A stretch of 64,000 bases of DNA from Planctomycetota bacterium (lineage in GTDB: Bacteria > Planctomycetota > Phycisphaerae > SM23-33), in the NCBI GenBank assembly GCA_009908915.1, contig JAAAOJ010000037.1, forward strand, positions 1 to 64,000. The letters are read 5' to 3'. The notes beneath the pieces are model-generated. The model searched no databases. It saw nothing but the letters and a program-made list of their open reading frames with translations, and had not been told where the DNA came from. Below are positions 24,558 through 33,849 of the stretch, in pieces. The first letter of the stretch is position 1, and the number at the start of each line of letters is the position of its first letter. The translations under genes were made by a program, and so were the position numbers.

Positions 24558-25583
24558 TCACAGCATTTCGATGACGATCTTGCCGAACTGTTCTCCGGCT
24601 TCGAGGCGGGCGGTGGCCTTGCGGATGTCATCGAGCGGGTAGGTGCCGTCGATCACCGGGCGCAGCATGGCCGCTTCGACGGCCCGGAGCATGTCGCCGA
24701 ATTCCTCCTGGCTTCCCATCGTGCTGCCGAGCACCGACAGTTGCTTCCAGTAGAGGTCCTGGATGCTGGCGGTGACCTCGGCGCCGGTGGTCACGCCGCA
24801 GTGGACGATGCGGCCGCCGGGTCGGACGGCGGCGACGTTGATCGGCCAGGTCGCCGCGCCGACGGAGTCGACGGCGACGTCCACGCCGTGGTCGTCGGTG
24901 GCGGCGAGGACGGTCTGCGCGACGTCGTCGGTCGTCTCGTAGTTGATGCCGACGTCGGCGCCGAGGTCGGCGGCCCGCTTGAGCTTCTCGTCGGAGCTGC
25001 TGGTGACGATAGCGCGGGCGCCGATGAGTGTGGCCAGTTGCAGGGCGGCCAGGGCCAATCCGCCGCCGATGCCGTGAATGAGCACCGTCTCGCCGGCCAG
25101 CAGCTGGGCGCGACTGACGACCATCCGCCAGGCGGTGATGTGGTCCAGGGCCAGGGCGGCCGCTTCGTCGTAGGACAGGTGGGTCGGCTTGGGGTGGAGC
25201 GTCCAGGCGGGCACGGCCACCCGCTCGGCGAACGTGCCGGGCCGACTCATGCCCACGATGCCCTCGGTCAGGTTGTTCCCCCGGCCGGACGAGGGCTGCG
25301 GCGAGAGGCGGTCGAGTGCGGCGTTGAGAACGACGTCGTCGCCGATGCTCAGGTGCTCCACGCCTTCGCCGACGGCGGCGACGGTTCCCGCGGCATCCGA
25401 ACCGGGCGTCCACGGCAGATCGAGCTGTTGCTTGGCGCCCTTGCGGATCCAGATGTCCACGTGGTTCAGCGCGGCGGCCCGTACCTCCAAGACGACCTCG
25501 CCGGGGGCGGCGGTGGGCTCGTCAATCTCGATTACCTCAAGTTTGTCGATGTCTCCGAATTCGGTGATGACGGCAGCTTTCAT
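24558..25583 (-). CDS. Zinc-independent MDR-family alcohol dehydrogenase/quinone oxidoreductase
   Basis: 341 residues. The MDR layout is clear: an N-terminal GroES-like domain with AAALNHVDIWIRKG and PWTPGSDAAGTVAAVGEGV, and a Rossmann domain with GIGGGLALAALQLA. The cysteines that bind catalytic and structural zinc in alcohol dehydrogenases are absent, so it resembles the quinone oxidoreductase/crotonyl-CoA reductase side of the superfamily. It reduces an unknown substrate with NADPH or NADH. The ATG has AAAGGAGAAG upstream. It is divergent from the exopolysaccharide cluster; no functional link is evident. Confidence 0.88.
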   Translation of the reverse strand: MKAAVITEFGDIDKLEVIEIDEPTAAPGEVVLEVRAAALNHVDIWIRKGAKQQLDLPWTPGSDAAGTVAAVGEGVEHLSIGDDVVLNAALDRLSPQPSSGRGNNLTEGIVGMSRPGTFAERVAVPAWTLHPKPTHLSYDEAAALALDHITAWRMVVSRAQLLAGETVLIHGIGGGLALAALQLATLIGARAIVTSSSDEKLKRAADLGADVGINYETTDDVAQTVLAATDDHGVDVAVDSVGAATWPINVAAVRPGGRIVHCGVTTGAEVTASIQDLYWKQLSVLGSTMGSQEEFGDMLRAVEAAMLRPVIDGTYPLDDIRKATARLEAGEQFGKIVIEML

Positions 25584-25652
25584 GAAGTAGCTTCTCCTTT
25601 CTGCTTCCTATGAAGTGTAGCGCGTTGCTGCGGCCTCGCGCGGCGGGGCCGT

Positions 25653-25693
25653 CCGATAATCGTCGCACCGCCGGCCCGGACGCTGATTATCGG
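25653..25693. promoter_or_regulatory. Inverted repeat in the divergent MDR/exopolysaccharide promoter region
   Basis: CCGATAATC (25653-25661) and GATTATCGG (25685-25693) are perfect 9-bp inverted arms 23 bp apart. The centre-to-centre distance of 32 bp is close to three helical turns, as for a dimeric regulator binding one DNA face. TATAAC at 25739-25744 is a possible -10 of the cluster. Confidence 0.45.
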
Positions 25694-25789
25694 TCGTGAT
25701 TGTCTAAAGGTTTCGCGAGGGGATAGTCGAAAGAGTCCTATAACGAATGGAGTCCGGCCCATACGGGCCTTATGCGCATGGAGACAAGG

Positions 25790-26578
25790 ATGTCAACGCG
25801 CGGGATCATGTGGATCCTCGGGACGGTTGTCGCTTTCGCCTTGGGCGGATGCGTCGAGAAGGTTTCGCCGCGCGCCCGGCAGGAGCTCGACGCCTCGACG
25901 TCGGCCTACCAGGCAGGCGATTACGACGCCGCCATACGGCACGCCGATGCCGTTCTGGACGAAGCGCCCTCGGGCGAGACCGCTTGGGAGGCGCTCTATC
26001 TTCGCGGGATGGCCCAGTATCGCCAGGGGGCCTTCGAGGCCGCCCGCAGCGCCCTTCAGCGGGTCGTCGACGAAACCGGCCAGGACGTCCTGATCGTCAA
26101 GGCTTCCGACGCCCTCGGCGAGATCGCCTACCGGCAGGACGATCTGGCCGCCGCCGCGCAGTACTTCAAGACCGCCATCGACAGCGGCGAGCCCAAAGAG
26201 CCGCCGCTCGATCACGCCCACTACCGCCTCGGCTGCATTCACCAGCGGTCCGGGCGATGGGCCGACGCCGACCTGCACTTCCAGCGGGTGGCGTACGGAT
26301 TCCCCGACAGCGAACTGACCGAACTCGCCGGGCAACGCAGCGGCGCTCGCCACTGGACGATTCAGGCCGGGGCATTCACCGAACGCAGCAACGCGGTGGC
26401 CGGGACAAGGCTCTTTCCCATCGCCGGGCCCAAGCCGTTTGTTGAGCCGGTCATCCGCGACGGCGACCAACACTTCCTGCTGATGGTCGGCAGGTGGACC
26501 ACCTACGAACCGGCCGAGGCCGCACTGCCCTCGGTCCGGCAGATCAAACCGGATGCGTTTCTAACCGTTGTGAGGTAA
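25790..26578 (+). CDS. TPR and SPOR-like lipoprotein at head of exopolysaccharide cluster
   Basis: 262 residues. The ATG at 25790 is preferred (GGAG 7 nt upstream). A lipobox ALGGC places the lipidated cysteine at residue 21. Residues about 35-180 hold TPR-like helical pairs (AWEALYLRGMAQYRQGAFEAARSAL, ALGEIAYRQDDLAAAAQYFK). The C-terminal 75 residues (HWTIQAGAFTERSNA onwards) are a SPOR-like fold, which in other proteins binds denuded peptidoglycan. It probably sits at the inner leaflet of the outer membrane or the periplasmic face and may anchor the export machine to the wall. The next gene, a Wza-like exporter, follows after 3 bp. Confidence 0.8.
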   Translation: MSTRGIMWILGTVVAFALGGCVEKVSPRARQELDASTSAYQAGDYDAAIRHADAVLDEAPSGETAWEALYLRGMAQYRQGAFEAARSALQRVVDETGQDVLIVKASDALGEIAYRQDDLAAAAQYFKTAIDSGEPKEPPLDHAHYRLGCIHQRSGRWADADLHFQRVAYGFPDSELTELAGQRSGARHWTIQAGAFTERSNAVAGTRLFPIAGPKPFVEPVIRDGDQHFLLMVGRWTTYEPAEAALPSVRQIKPDAFLTVVR

Positions 26579-26581
26579 GCC

Positions 26582-27748
26582 ATGAACATCACAGCACGTC
26601 ACATTATCGTGGCCGTGGCCGTTGCGGGGGCCGTGCTCCTCGCCGGCTGCAACGACAAGGCCGAGTGCCCCGTCAAGGACAAGCCCATGCTGACCGACGC
26701 CTACCCGCAGGAGTTCCTGCAGGAGCAGTGGCCGCAGGGCCCGGCCGCCCAGACGCGCATCGTCCGTCGCGAGTATCGCCTGCGCGAGGCCGACCAGATC
26801 GAAATCATCTACCACGTGCGGACCACCACCGAGCGGGCGTACCGCATCAAGATCCGCGACATCATCTCGTTGCGCTTCCCCTACAACCCGCAACTCAACC
26901 AGGATGATCGCGAGGTCCAATCCGATGGTATGCTGCACCTCGACCTGGTCGGTTCGGTCTACGTTTACGACAAGACCGTCGCGGAGGTGAAGAAGGATCT
27001 CGAGGAGAAGTATGCGAAGTACCTCAAAGACCCCGTGTTCACCGTCAACTTCCGCGACTCCAAGCGCGAGATCGCCGACCTTCGCGAGTCGATCACGACC
27101 AGTCCGCGTGGTCAGTCGCGTCTCGTGCCGGTTGCTCCGGACGGCCAGGTCGCCCTGCCGCTGATCGGCAGCGTCCGGGCCGGCGGACGGACCATCGACG
27201 AGCTGCACAAGCTGATCAACGACGCCTATCACAACATTGGGCTGCGTACGTTAGAGACGACGGTCAACCTGCAGACCATCTCGCCGCTAAGGGTGTACGT
27301 CATGGGCGAGGTCGCACGGCCGGGCCAGGTCCTTAACGACAACGGCACGCCCAACGGCAACACGCACATGACGTTGCTGCAGGCCATCGCCCGGGCCGGA
27401 AGCTACCTGCCCGCGCGGGCCGAACTTAGCAAGGTCCTGCTGATCCGCAAAAAGAACGTCGGCCGACCGACGGCCGCCGTCATCAACGTCCGTCGCCTGC
27501 TCGCCGACAGCATCAAGACCACCGGCGAGGGCGTCGTCCCCGACAGCAGCGTCTACCGCCACGACGTCTGGCTGGAAGATGGCGACATCGTCTACGTGCC
27601 GACCAAGGAAATCGCCGAGCGGGCCGACTACATCGAATACGTCTGGACGCGCGGCGTCTACAGCGTCTTCCCAATCAGTTTCAGTGCGGTGCTGTGGGAC
27701 TACAGCACCTCCGACGCCGTCGACTGGCTGGGCCCCAACCCCGGATAG
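26582..27748 (+). CDS. Polysaccharide export outer-membrane protein (Wza/GumB-like)
   Basis: 388 residues. The signal peptide ends in the lipobox LLAGC (Cys23). A polysaccharide biosynthesis/export domain follows (YRLREADQIEIIYHV and LHLDLVGSVYVYDKTVAEVKKDL), with SLBB-type domains afterwards (VAPDGQVALPLIGSVRAGGRTIDELHKLI; VYVMGEVARPGQV). These form the periplasmic ring and outer-membrane channel for capsule or exopolysaccharide. The length is near that of Wza (about 380). A 7-bp hairpin spans the stop codon (CCCGGAT/ATCCGGG, 27740-27757), and the next gene follows 45 bp on. Confidence 0.9.
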   Translation: MNITARHIIVAVAVAGAVLLAGCNDKAECPVKDKPMLTDAYPQEFLQEQWPQGPAAQTRIVRREYRLREADQIEIIYHVRTTTERAYRIKIRDIISLRFPYNPQLNQDDREVQSDGMLHLDLVGSVYVYDKTVAEVKKDLEEKYAKYLKDPVFTVNFRDSKREIADLRESITTSPRGQSRLVPVAPDGQVALPLIGSVRAGGRTIDELHKLINDAYHNIGLRTLETTVNLQTISPLRVYVMGEVARPGQVLNDNGTPNGNTHMTLLQAIARAGSYLPARAELSKVLLIRKKNVGRPTAAVINVRRLLADSIKTTGEGVVPDSSVYRHDVWLEDGDIVYVPTKEIAERADYIEYVWTRGVYSVFPISFSAVLWDYSTSDAVDWLGPNPG

Positions 27749-27793
27749 GCATCCGGGATCGTACGAAACAACGTATAATAGCAGAGGTCGATC

Positions 27794-29371
27794 ATGGCTG
27801 AGATATACACAGGCCGAACCCTTCGCGAGATCGTACGGATCATCGCCAGCCGCTTTATCGGCATCCTGATCATCATGGCGGTTGTCATCGGCGGCGTGTT
27901 CGTAGCAAGCTACTACGCGCCGAAATGGTATCGCTCGCAGGTCAGGCTGCTGGCCCAGCCGAGCTGGGACCCCATCGAGGTCGGTTCGGCATCGGTGCGC
28001 GAACAGGTCTCGCTGTTTGTCAGCACGCAGCGCGAAATCGTTCTCAGCGACTACGTCCTCGCTTCGGCGCTGATGATGCTCGAGAAGCCCGGTGAGTACG
28101 CGCCGCAGCATACCGCCATCGCCGTCAACGGATCGACGCCGGAACTCAAATTCGCCGGGGGCGAGGTCGACACATGGCTCGGCGCCAACAGCAATCTTGA
28201 GAAGGTTCGCCAGCTCCGCGAGCGTGTGACCTTCGAGACGCCCGGCGGCCCGGATGCCACCTTTACCCAGACCTTCAGCATCCGCGTGGACTGGCCGGAG
28301 AAGTTCCAGGGCGAGAAGCACTGGGGCAAGAGCACCGACAAGACGCGCCAGCGGGCAGCCGACCAGTGCTACATGCTGGCCAACTACCTCGTGTATGCCT
28401 ACCGCGCCCGCTACAGCCATATCTACGCTGAACGCGCCACGAATATCCGCCAGTTTGTCGAGGATAAGCCGCTCAAGCTCGCACGCGACCGATATGAAGA
28501 CGCCGTCGACGAGTTTCAGCAGTTCACCCGCGCCCCGCAGGTTGCCGACGACCTCCTGTACATCACGAACCTCGTCCACGGGCAGGGCAACGAGTCCGGC
28601 CCGGCCGCCAGTTCGCTGGTGCTCGAAAACCGCATCGACCGTTGGAACAGCGACCTGGCCGAGCTGACCTCGTTGAAAGAGTCACTCGACAAGCAGCTCT
28701 CGACAACCGACTACAGCGAGATTGTCGTGCCCGACGCGGTTCTCGACAGCAATCCCTCAGTCAGCGTTATCCAGCAGAAGCTGACGGCCCGGAAGCTGGA
28801 TCTCAATACGCTCGTGCCGAAGTACACCGATGATTACAAGGTGGTCAGCGACCTGAAGCATGAGATCCAGCTCGGTTATCAGGACCTTCATGACGAACTT
28901 GTCAAACAACGGGGTCGCATCATGCAACGCATAGAGGCCATGCAGGCGGGCCGCAACCAGGCACGGCAGCGGCTGGACGTCTACACGCGTCGCATGCAGG
29001 AACTGGCGCCCCTGGCGGCGACGTTCAAGAAGCTTGAGGACCAGGTCGCCGCGACCAAGGACGACTTCCAGCGCGAACAGAGCCGCGCCCTCGAAACCAA
29101 CCGCGCCGAGGACATCGCCAAGGACCCCGTCCTCGTCAGCGTCATCGACGACCCGACCCGGCCAAATCCCGCCGACTGGCGGCGGCCGATCATCTGGCTG
29201 AACCTACTTGTGGCGGCGGCCGGTGGACTGGTGCTTGCACTCGTCTATGCGTTCCTGGCCGACCACTTCGACCACACCATCAAGGGCGTCGACGACGCCG
29301 AGCGCTATCTCGGGACTCCGGTGGTCGCCTCCGTGCCCAAGCTCGGACGCGGCATCATCCGCGCCCGCTGA
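27794..29371 (+). CDS. Wzz/GumC-like polysaccharide copolymerase
   Basis: 525 residues. Membrane segments lie near residues 20-42 (FIGILIIMAVVIGGVFVASYY) and 472-492 (LNLLVAAAGGLVLALVYAFL), with a long periplasmic part dominated by coiled coil (residues about 230-440). PNPADWRRP precedes the second segment, matching the Pro-rich motif of chain-length regulators. It sets polymer length and links the Wzy polymerase to the Wza channel. The cytoplasmic tail ends in VPKLGRGIIRAR without a kinase domain; the ATPase is the separate next gene, 8 bp on, as in Gram-positive-type arrangements. TATAAT at 27774 is probably fortuitous. Confidence 0.9.
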   Translation: MAEIYTGRTLREIVRIIASRFIGILIIMAVVIGGVFVASYYAPKWYRSQVRLLAQPSWDPIEVGSASVREQVSLFVSTQREIVLSDYVLASALMMLEKPGEYAPQHTAIAVNGSTPELKFAGGEVDTWLGANSNLEKVRQLRERVTFETPGGPDATFTQTFSIRVDWPEKFQGEKHWGKSTDKTRQRAADQCYMLANYLVYAYRARYSHIYAERATNIRQFVEDKPLKLARDRYEDAVDEFQQFTRAPQVADDLLYITNLVHGQGNESGPAASSLVLENRIDRWNSDLAELTSLKESLDKQLSTTDYSEIVVPDAVLDSNPSVSVIQQKLTARKLDLNTLVPKYTDDYKVVSDLKHEIQLGYQDLHDELVKQRGRIMQRIEAMQAGRNQARQRLDVYTRRMQELAPLAATFKKLEDQVAATKDDFQREQSRALETNRAEDIAKDPVLVSVIDDPTRPNPADWRRPIIWLNLLVAAAGGLVLALVYAFLADHFDHTIKGVDDAERYLGTPVVASVPKLGRGIIRAR

Positions 29372-29379
29372 GGTGAGAC

Positions 29380-30669
29380 ATGGCAGAGACCGACAGCAAT
29401 TTCGACGACTTCGACCCGAAGAAGGACCAGCCCACCGGCGACGGCGCGGCCCCCGAGCAGCCCGCCGACGCTTCAGAGCGGTCGGCCGAGCAGCCCGACG
29501 AGCAGACGCCGCAAGAGCCGATCGAGCCGCCGGCCCGTGGCGAGGAAGTGCCCAGCACGCCCGACTTCAGCGGCATGGCGATGAACTCCGCCAAGGACAC
29601 GCTTGCCGAGCGGAGCGACGAGGATGCGGGCATAGAACTCTCCTCCGGCTTTACCCACGAGCAGGAGCCGCCGCAAGAGCAGGACCTGTCGCAGTGGACC
29701 GGCTCGATCGAAACGTCCGGGAAGGTTACGGACGGCGAGCCAGAGCCCGCCCCGCAACCCGAGCCGGCTGTCGACCAGGCTCCCGGGCCGCAGGAAGCGC
29801 CGGCCCCCGTGCCCACGCCGGACGACGCCGAACGCGACGAGGATGATCAGGCATCGATGCCCACCTCGGGTGCGGCGGCTGCGCTGCACGAGAGCGAAGA
29901 GGACGAATCGCCGCCCGGGCTGTACAACCAGATCAGCTCCTCCAAATTCAACGAAGAGCTTTCGAGCCCGCAGTACGACGATGCCATCGCCCCATCGACG
30001 GCCGTCGCCGCCGTGCGTCGCATGGCGCGAAACGCCGAACTGAAAGACAAGGCCGACGACCTCTTTCGCGGCATGTGGGCGTCGATCTTCTACTCCGGCC
30101 GCATGACCGGCAAGGCGACGCTGGTGACCGCCCCGTCCCGCAACGAAGGCGTTTCGACCATCGCCTGCGGCCTGGCGGTAGCCGGCAGCGGCCCGGCCGG
30201 CGGCGCACGCGTCTGCCTCGTGGACTTCAACCTTCGCGCCCCGGCCATCCACGAACGGCTGGGCCTTCGCCAGGCGCCCGGCCTGACGGAAGTGCTCACC
30301 GGTGCCGAGGAACTGCACAACGTCATACAGGGCGTCAATGAGTCGCTTGACGTGGTGACGGTCGGCACGATCGGCGGCCGCTCGCTGGATGTCCTGCGAA
30401 GTGATGCCGTCGAGGAGTTCTTCGAAATCCTCAACGACGCCTACGATTACATTCTCGTGGATGTCGCCGCCGCCAACCACTACCCCGACGCACAGGTACT
30501 CGCCGGGGTCGTTGGCGACGTGGTCCTCGTGACCCACGCCGACCAGACCCCGCGCGAGGCCGTCGCCCAGGCCAAGAAACAGCTCGAAGCCGGCGGCGGA
30601 AAGCTTGTCGGACTTGTCCTGAACCAGCGGAGCTTCCCCATTCCCTCGTTCCTTTACCGACGCGTCTGA
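29380..30669 (+). CDS. CpsD/Wzc-like ATPase domain with altered P-loop
   Basis: 429 residues. The first 200 or so are acidic, Pro/Glu-rich and probably disordered. The last 190 have the fold of bacterial tyrosine kinases (BY-kinases): VTAPSRNEGVSTIACGLA in the Walker A place, CLVDFNLRAPAIHERL as Walker A', and YILVDVAAAN as Walker B. The essential P-loop lysine of GEGKST is Val258 here, and the C-terminus (FLYRRV) lacks a tyrosine cluster. Phosphorylation by this protein is therefore doubtful; it may bind the copolymerase as a pseudo-kinase or structural regulator. It sits between wzz- and wzy-type genes, where CpsD normally sits. Confidence 0.85.
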   Translation: MAETDSNFDDFDPKKDQPTGDGAAPEQPADASERSAEQPDEQTPQEPIEPPARGEEVPSTPDFSGMAMNSAKDTLAERSDEDAGIELSSGFTHEQEPPQEQDLSQWTGSIETSGKVTDGEPEPAPQPEPAVDQAPGPQEAPAPVPTPDDAERDEDDQASMPTSGAAAALHESEEDESPPGLYNQISSSKFNEELSSPQYDDAIAPSTAVAAVRRMARNAELKDKADDLFRGMWASIFYSGRMTGKATLVTAPSRNEGVSTIACGLAVAGSGPAGGARVCLVDFNLRAPAIHERLGLRQAPGLTEVLTGAEELHNVIQGVNESLDVVTVGTIGGRSLDVLRSDAVEEFFEILNDAYDYILVDVAAANHYPDAQVLAGVVGDVVLVTHADQTPREAVAQAKKQLEAGGGKLVGLVLNQRSFPIPSFLYRRV

Positions 30670-30684
30670 CAGGACGGGCTCTGC

Positions 30685-32187
30685 ATGCTGCTGATCCGTG
30701 AGCAAAAGATCGACTGGCTCTACCTGGGGGCCATTGGCGTGTTGCTGGTTGCCGTGATCGGCGTGGGGCTGCTCGCGCCCGGTCTCGTGCCCTGGAACAT
30801 CGCCATCGCCGCCGCGGCCGGCCTGCTGTTCTACTGGGCTGTCCGGTGGGATGTAACGCTGTGGGCCTGGCTGTGGGTTCTCAGCTACGGCATCCTCGAC
30901 TGGCCTGGTTGGAAGATTGACGTAACGGGCTTCTTCAACCTGTCCGTGCCGCGACTGGTATTCCTGGCCGGCATGGTCGCGTTCTTCCTCTACTTCCTCA
31001 CGCACGCACGCCGCATTCGCTTTGATCGCAAGCTGCATTGGCTCATGCTGGCCCTGGTCGTCTACGTCGGCATCAGCGCTCACACGTCCGGCTGGGTGGC
31101 GGCGACGGAGGAAGTGCGATCGGCGCCGTATTACCGCTTCATCGGCAGCATTCTGCTGCCGTTTCTGATGTTCTTCCTGATCTACAACGCCGGTTCGGAC
31201 GAAAAGCAGATTCGGCGGGCGCTGATCATCATTACGTTGTACGGTTGGTACGCGCTGTACATCGGCTACCTGCAGTATGCGGCGCTCGGCGGCGTCGGCT
31301 GGGCTCGGCAGCTCATCTGGCCGAACTATATCAACGACCCGACATGGGGCATCCACTTCGACCGTGCGCGCGGCGCGTTCAGTGGCGCCTCACCCCAGGC
31401 CGTCTTCCTCGTACTGCTGTTCTATGTCGACCTGTACCTGATTCGCAAGGCCAGTGGCGTGTATCGCGGACTGCTGGTGGTCCAGGCGTTGCTCGTGCCG
31501 CCCGCGATCTTCTTCTGCCTGCTGCGAAGTGCGTACCTGTCCTTCGTCATCTGCGGGGCGATATGGATTCTCTGGGCCGGACGCCCCCGCTACCGCTGGC
31601 TGAGACTGGCCTGCCTGCTGGCACTGGTGCTTACCGCCGTCTATGTCCAGTGGGGGAGGCTGAGCAGTACCGACCGTCGAGCCGGCGGCGTGGCCCAGGT
31701 CGGCCCCGTCCGCTCGCGGATCATCCTGTTGGCCCAGACCTGGGAGATCGTCAAGGAACGCCCGATGACCGGCGTTGGTTTCGGCCACTTTGTCGACAAG
31801 CAGATGTCCATGTCGCGCGATCCGTCGAGTCTCGTCGGGGCGACCACCGGCGTACTTGTACAGCATAACCTGTTCCTGAACATGTGGGCCGAGACCGGCA
31901 CGATCGGGCTGCTCGTGACGATCAGCGTCTTCGCCCTGCTGTTCCGCCAGTCGCTGCAGTTGTTCCGAAAGTTGCCGTCCGAAGCCGCGGGCGACGTGTC
32001 GCGCGAATTCGTCGTGCTGTTCTGGGTCGTTCTGGCAAACTACCTCATCGACGCCATGTTCCGCGATCCGCTGTGGCACGTCTTCAGCAATGCCATGCTC
32101 TGGAGTTTTGCGGGCCTGGTTGTCTGTTTCAATCGGCTGCTCGAGCCCCAGTCGCTCGACCTGCCTGTGGCACCGAGACTGGATTGA
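30685..32187 (+). CDS. O-antigen ligase/Wzy-type polymerase
   Basis: 500 residues with about 12 hydrophobic segments. The Wzy_C/O-antigen ligase region is visible: a long periplasmic loop followed by ERPMTGVGFGHF (residues about 357-368) and HNLFLNMWAETGTIGLL, which is the conserved HN...E pattern of the family. It either joins repeat units into polymer or ligates polymer to an acceptor. In this cluster, with flippase, copolymerase and exporter, polymerase is more likely. The start ATG at 30685 lies 15 bp after the previous stop. Confidence 0.85.
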   Translation: MLLIREQKIDWLYLGAIGVLLVAVIGVGLLAPGLVPWNIAIAAAAGLLFYWAVRWDVTLWAWLWVLSYGILDWPGWKIDVTGFFNLSVPRLVFLAGMVAFFLYFLTHARRIRFDRKLHWLMLALVVYVGISAHTSGWVAATEEVRSAPYYRFIGSILLPFLMFFLIYNAGSDEKQIRRALIIITLYGWYALYIGYLQYAALGGVGWARQLIWPNYINDPTWGIHFDRARGAFSGASPQAVFLVLLFYVDLYLIRKASGVYRGLLVVQALLVPPAIFFCLLRSAYLSFVICGAIWILWAGRPRYRWLRLACLLALVLTAVYVQWGRLSSTDRRAGGVAQVGPVRSRIILLAQTWEIVKERPMTGVGFGHFVDKQMSMSRDPSSLVGATTGVLVQHNLFLNMWAETGTIGLLVTISVFALLFRQSLQLFRKLPSEAAGDVSREFVVLFWVVLANYLIDAMFRDPLWHVFSNAMLWSFAGLVVCFNRLLEPQSLDLPVAPRLD

Positions 32188-32217
32188 CCTCGACCGTTTG
32201 GCGGGATACAACACCTT

Positions 32218-33849
32218 ATGTCCGTTCTCTCGCGTTTGCTGAAAACCGGCTCGATCGCCGGATCTATGAGCGTCTACCTGCCGTCGATGGTTCTGCAGAA
32301 GGGCCTCGGCCTGGGCCGCGTCATCCTGCTGACCTGGCTGGTGTCCAAGACGGAAATGGGGTTCTGGGGGCTGGCCGTGATGGCCTTCACCGTCGCGGCC
32401 CCGCTGGTCACGCTCGGTGCGAACCATGCCCTCAGTCGATATGTCAGCGTCTACGAGGCCCGCGGTCAATTGCTCGAATTCTACCGGCGTGTGCGCACGT
32501 GGGTGATTTGGCTGGCAGTGGTGCTGACGGGGCTGGCATTGGCGCTGAGCCCGTGGCTGGTTCGGGCGCTGCTGGTGTTCAAACAGGCTGTCCGGGGTGG
32601 GCCGGTGACGCTCAACCCGTACCAGTGGTACATGGCCCTGGTGACGATCGGCACGGTCGGGGCGATGGGCCTGTATCTCTGCATGTTGAGCTTCGCCTAT
32701 GGCCTGCGCGTTTACCGGCTGACGTCGGTCGTCGAGATCGTCTACAGCGTCGTCTTCACGGCCCTGGCGATCGTCTGGGCGTCGGCCACCCCGGGCGCAC
32801 TGTCGATCCTCCTGGCCCATTTGGTGTCGCTGGGCGCGACGCTCGCACTGGGTGGTGTGCTGCTTGATATCGGCGTTCGCCGACTGGCCCGTAACGGAAC
32901 GGGCGAACGCGAGGCCGCGCCGCTTGAGGATGACGTTGAGCCCGTCGCCGACGCCGACGACGTCGGCATGGCCATCCCCATTCACGCCACCGAGCCCAAC
33001 CCGCCGGCCGAGCCGGTGGCGGCGGGCCTGAAGCGGTTCGTCCGCTTCGGCATGATGACGATGTTGGGTGCGATGATCTGGCAGGCGACCGGCTTTGTCA
33101 GCTACTTCATGGTCTACGTCTGGTTCGACGGTCGAACCGCCGGGCCGTTGGCGGTCTTTCTGCGACTCAGTCAGCCGGTCGCCTTCATTGCCGGCGCCGC
33201 CTGGGCCATCCTGTTCACGCACGTCGCGCGACGATGGGAGGACGGCGACCGCGACGGAGCCATGTTCGTTCTCGAGACGGCCTACAAGGCCCTGTCACTC
33301 GCGGTCATGACCTTCAGTGTCCTGCTCTACGTCACCGCGCCATGGTGGCGGCAGATCGTCGACCCGGCCTATCGCTACGGCTACCTCTATCTGCCTGGCC
33401 TGCTGACCTTCAGCGTCGCTGTCAGCAACATGACGCTGTTGACGATCCTCGCCAAGCTTCACGAACGCCCCGGTATTATCGCCATTGCCGGCCTGGCGGC
33501 CTGTTCGCTCAACGTCCTGCTCGCAGCGATGTGGATGTCGCCGCCGTACAGCTGGCACGTCAACGGGGCCGCCCGGGCGGCGGGTGTCGGCATGTACTTC
33601 GGCGGCGGTCTGGTGCTGCTGGTCTATCTTCTGGCGGCGCGCGTGCGGTTGTCGGACAGCACCTACTTCATCCTCGCCACACCCGTGCTGCTGATGCTGC
33701 CGGCCCTGTGGGTGGGCGTGGCCTGGCCGCTCATCCTGGCGGTCTGCCTGCTGACCGGCTGGGTGTTTGATCGCCACGAACGCGAGGTGCTCGGCCGCAG
33801 CATGCATCGCCTCGGTGCGGCGATGGGGAGGCTCGTGCCATGGCGTTGA
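32218..33849 (+). CDS. Lipid-linked oligosaccharide flippase (Wzx/MurJ-like, MOP superfamily)
   Basis: 543 residues with about 12-14 hydrophobic segments and the N-terminal pattern GSMSVYLPSMVLQKGLGLGRVILLTWLVSKTEMG typical of polysaccharide transporters (split here: the segment spans residues about 15-50). A charged cytoplasmic loop of about 60 residues occurs near residues 225-265 (GEREAAPLEDDVEPVADADD). It moves undecaprenyl-diphosphate-linked repeat units to the periplasmic face for polymerisation. Its stop overlaps the next glycosyltransferase by 10 bp, so the two are translationally coupled. Confidence 0.85.
   Translation: MSVLSRLLKTGSIAGSMSVYLPSMVLQKGLGLGRVILLTWLVSKTEMGFWGLAVMAFTVAAPLVTLGANHALSRYVSVYEARGQLLEFYRRVRTWVIWLAVVLTGLALALSPWLVRALLVFKQAVRGGPVTLNPYQWYMALVTIGTVGAMGLYLCMLSFAYGLRVYRLTSVVEIVYSVVFTALAIVWASATPGALSILLAHLVSLGATLALGGVLLDIGVRRLARNGTGEREAAPLEDDVEPVADADDVGMAIPIHATEPNPPAEPVAAGLKRFVRFGMMTMLGAMIWQATGFVSYFMVYVWFDGRTAGPLAVFLRLSQPVAFIAGAAWAILFTHVARRWEDGDRDGAMFVLETAYKALSLAVMTFSVLLYVTAPWWRQIVDPAYRYGYLYLPGLLTFSVAVSNMTLLTILAKLHERPGIIAIAGLAACSLNVLLAAMWMSPPYSWHVNGAARAAGVGMYFGGGLVLLVYLLAARVRLSDSTYFILATPVLLMLPALWVGVAWPLILAVCLLTGWVFDRHEREVLGRSMHRLGAAMGRLVPWR

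Noticed and set aside
27774-27779. TATAAT before the Wzz-like gene as a promoter
   Set aside because: No -35 box is visible, and a weak ribosome-binding site lies between it and the start 14 nt downstream; operon context makes an extra promoter unnecessary. It remains possible.
31390-33222. A 610-codon minus-strand frame across the polymerase and flippase genes
   Set aside because: It crosses two real genes antisense and is dominated by Gln, Arg, His and Asp without any fold signature.
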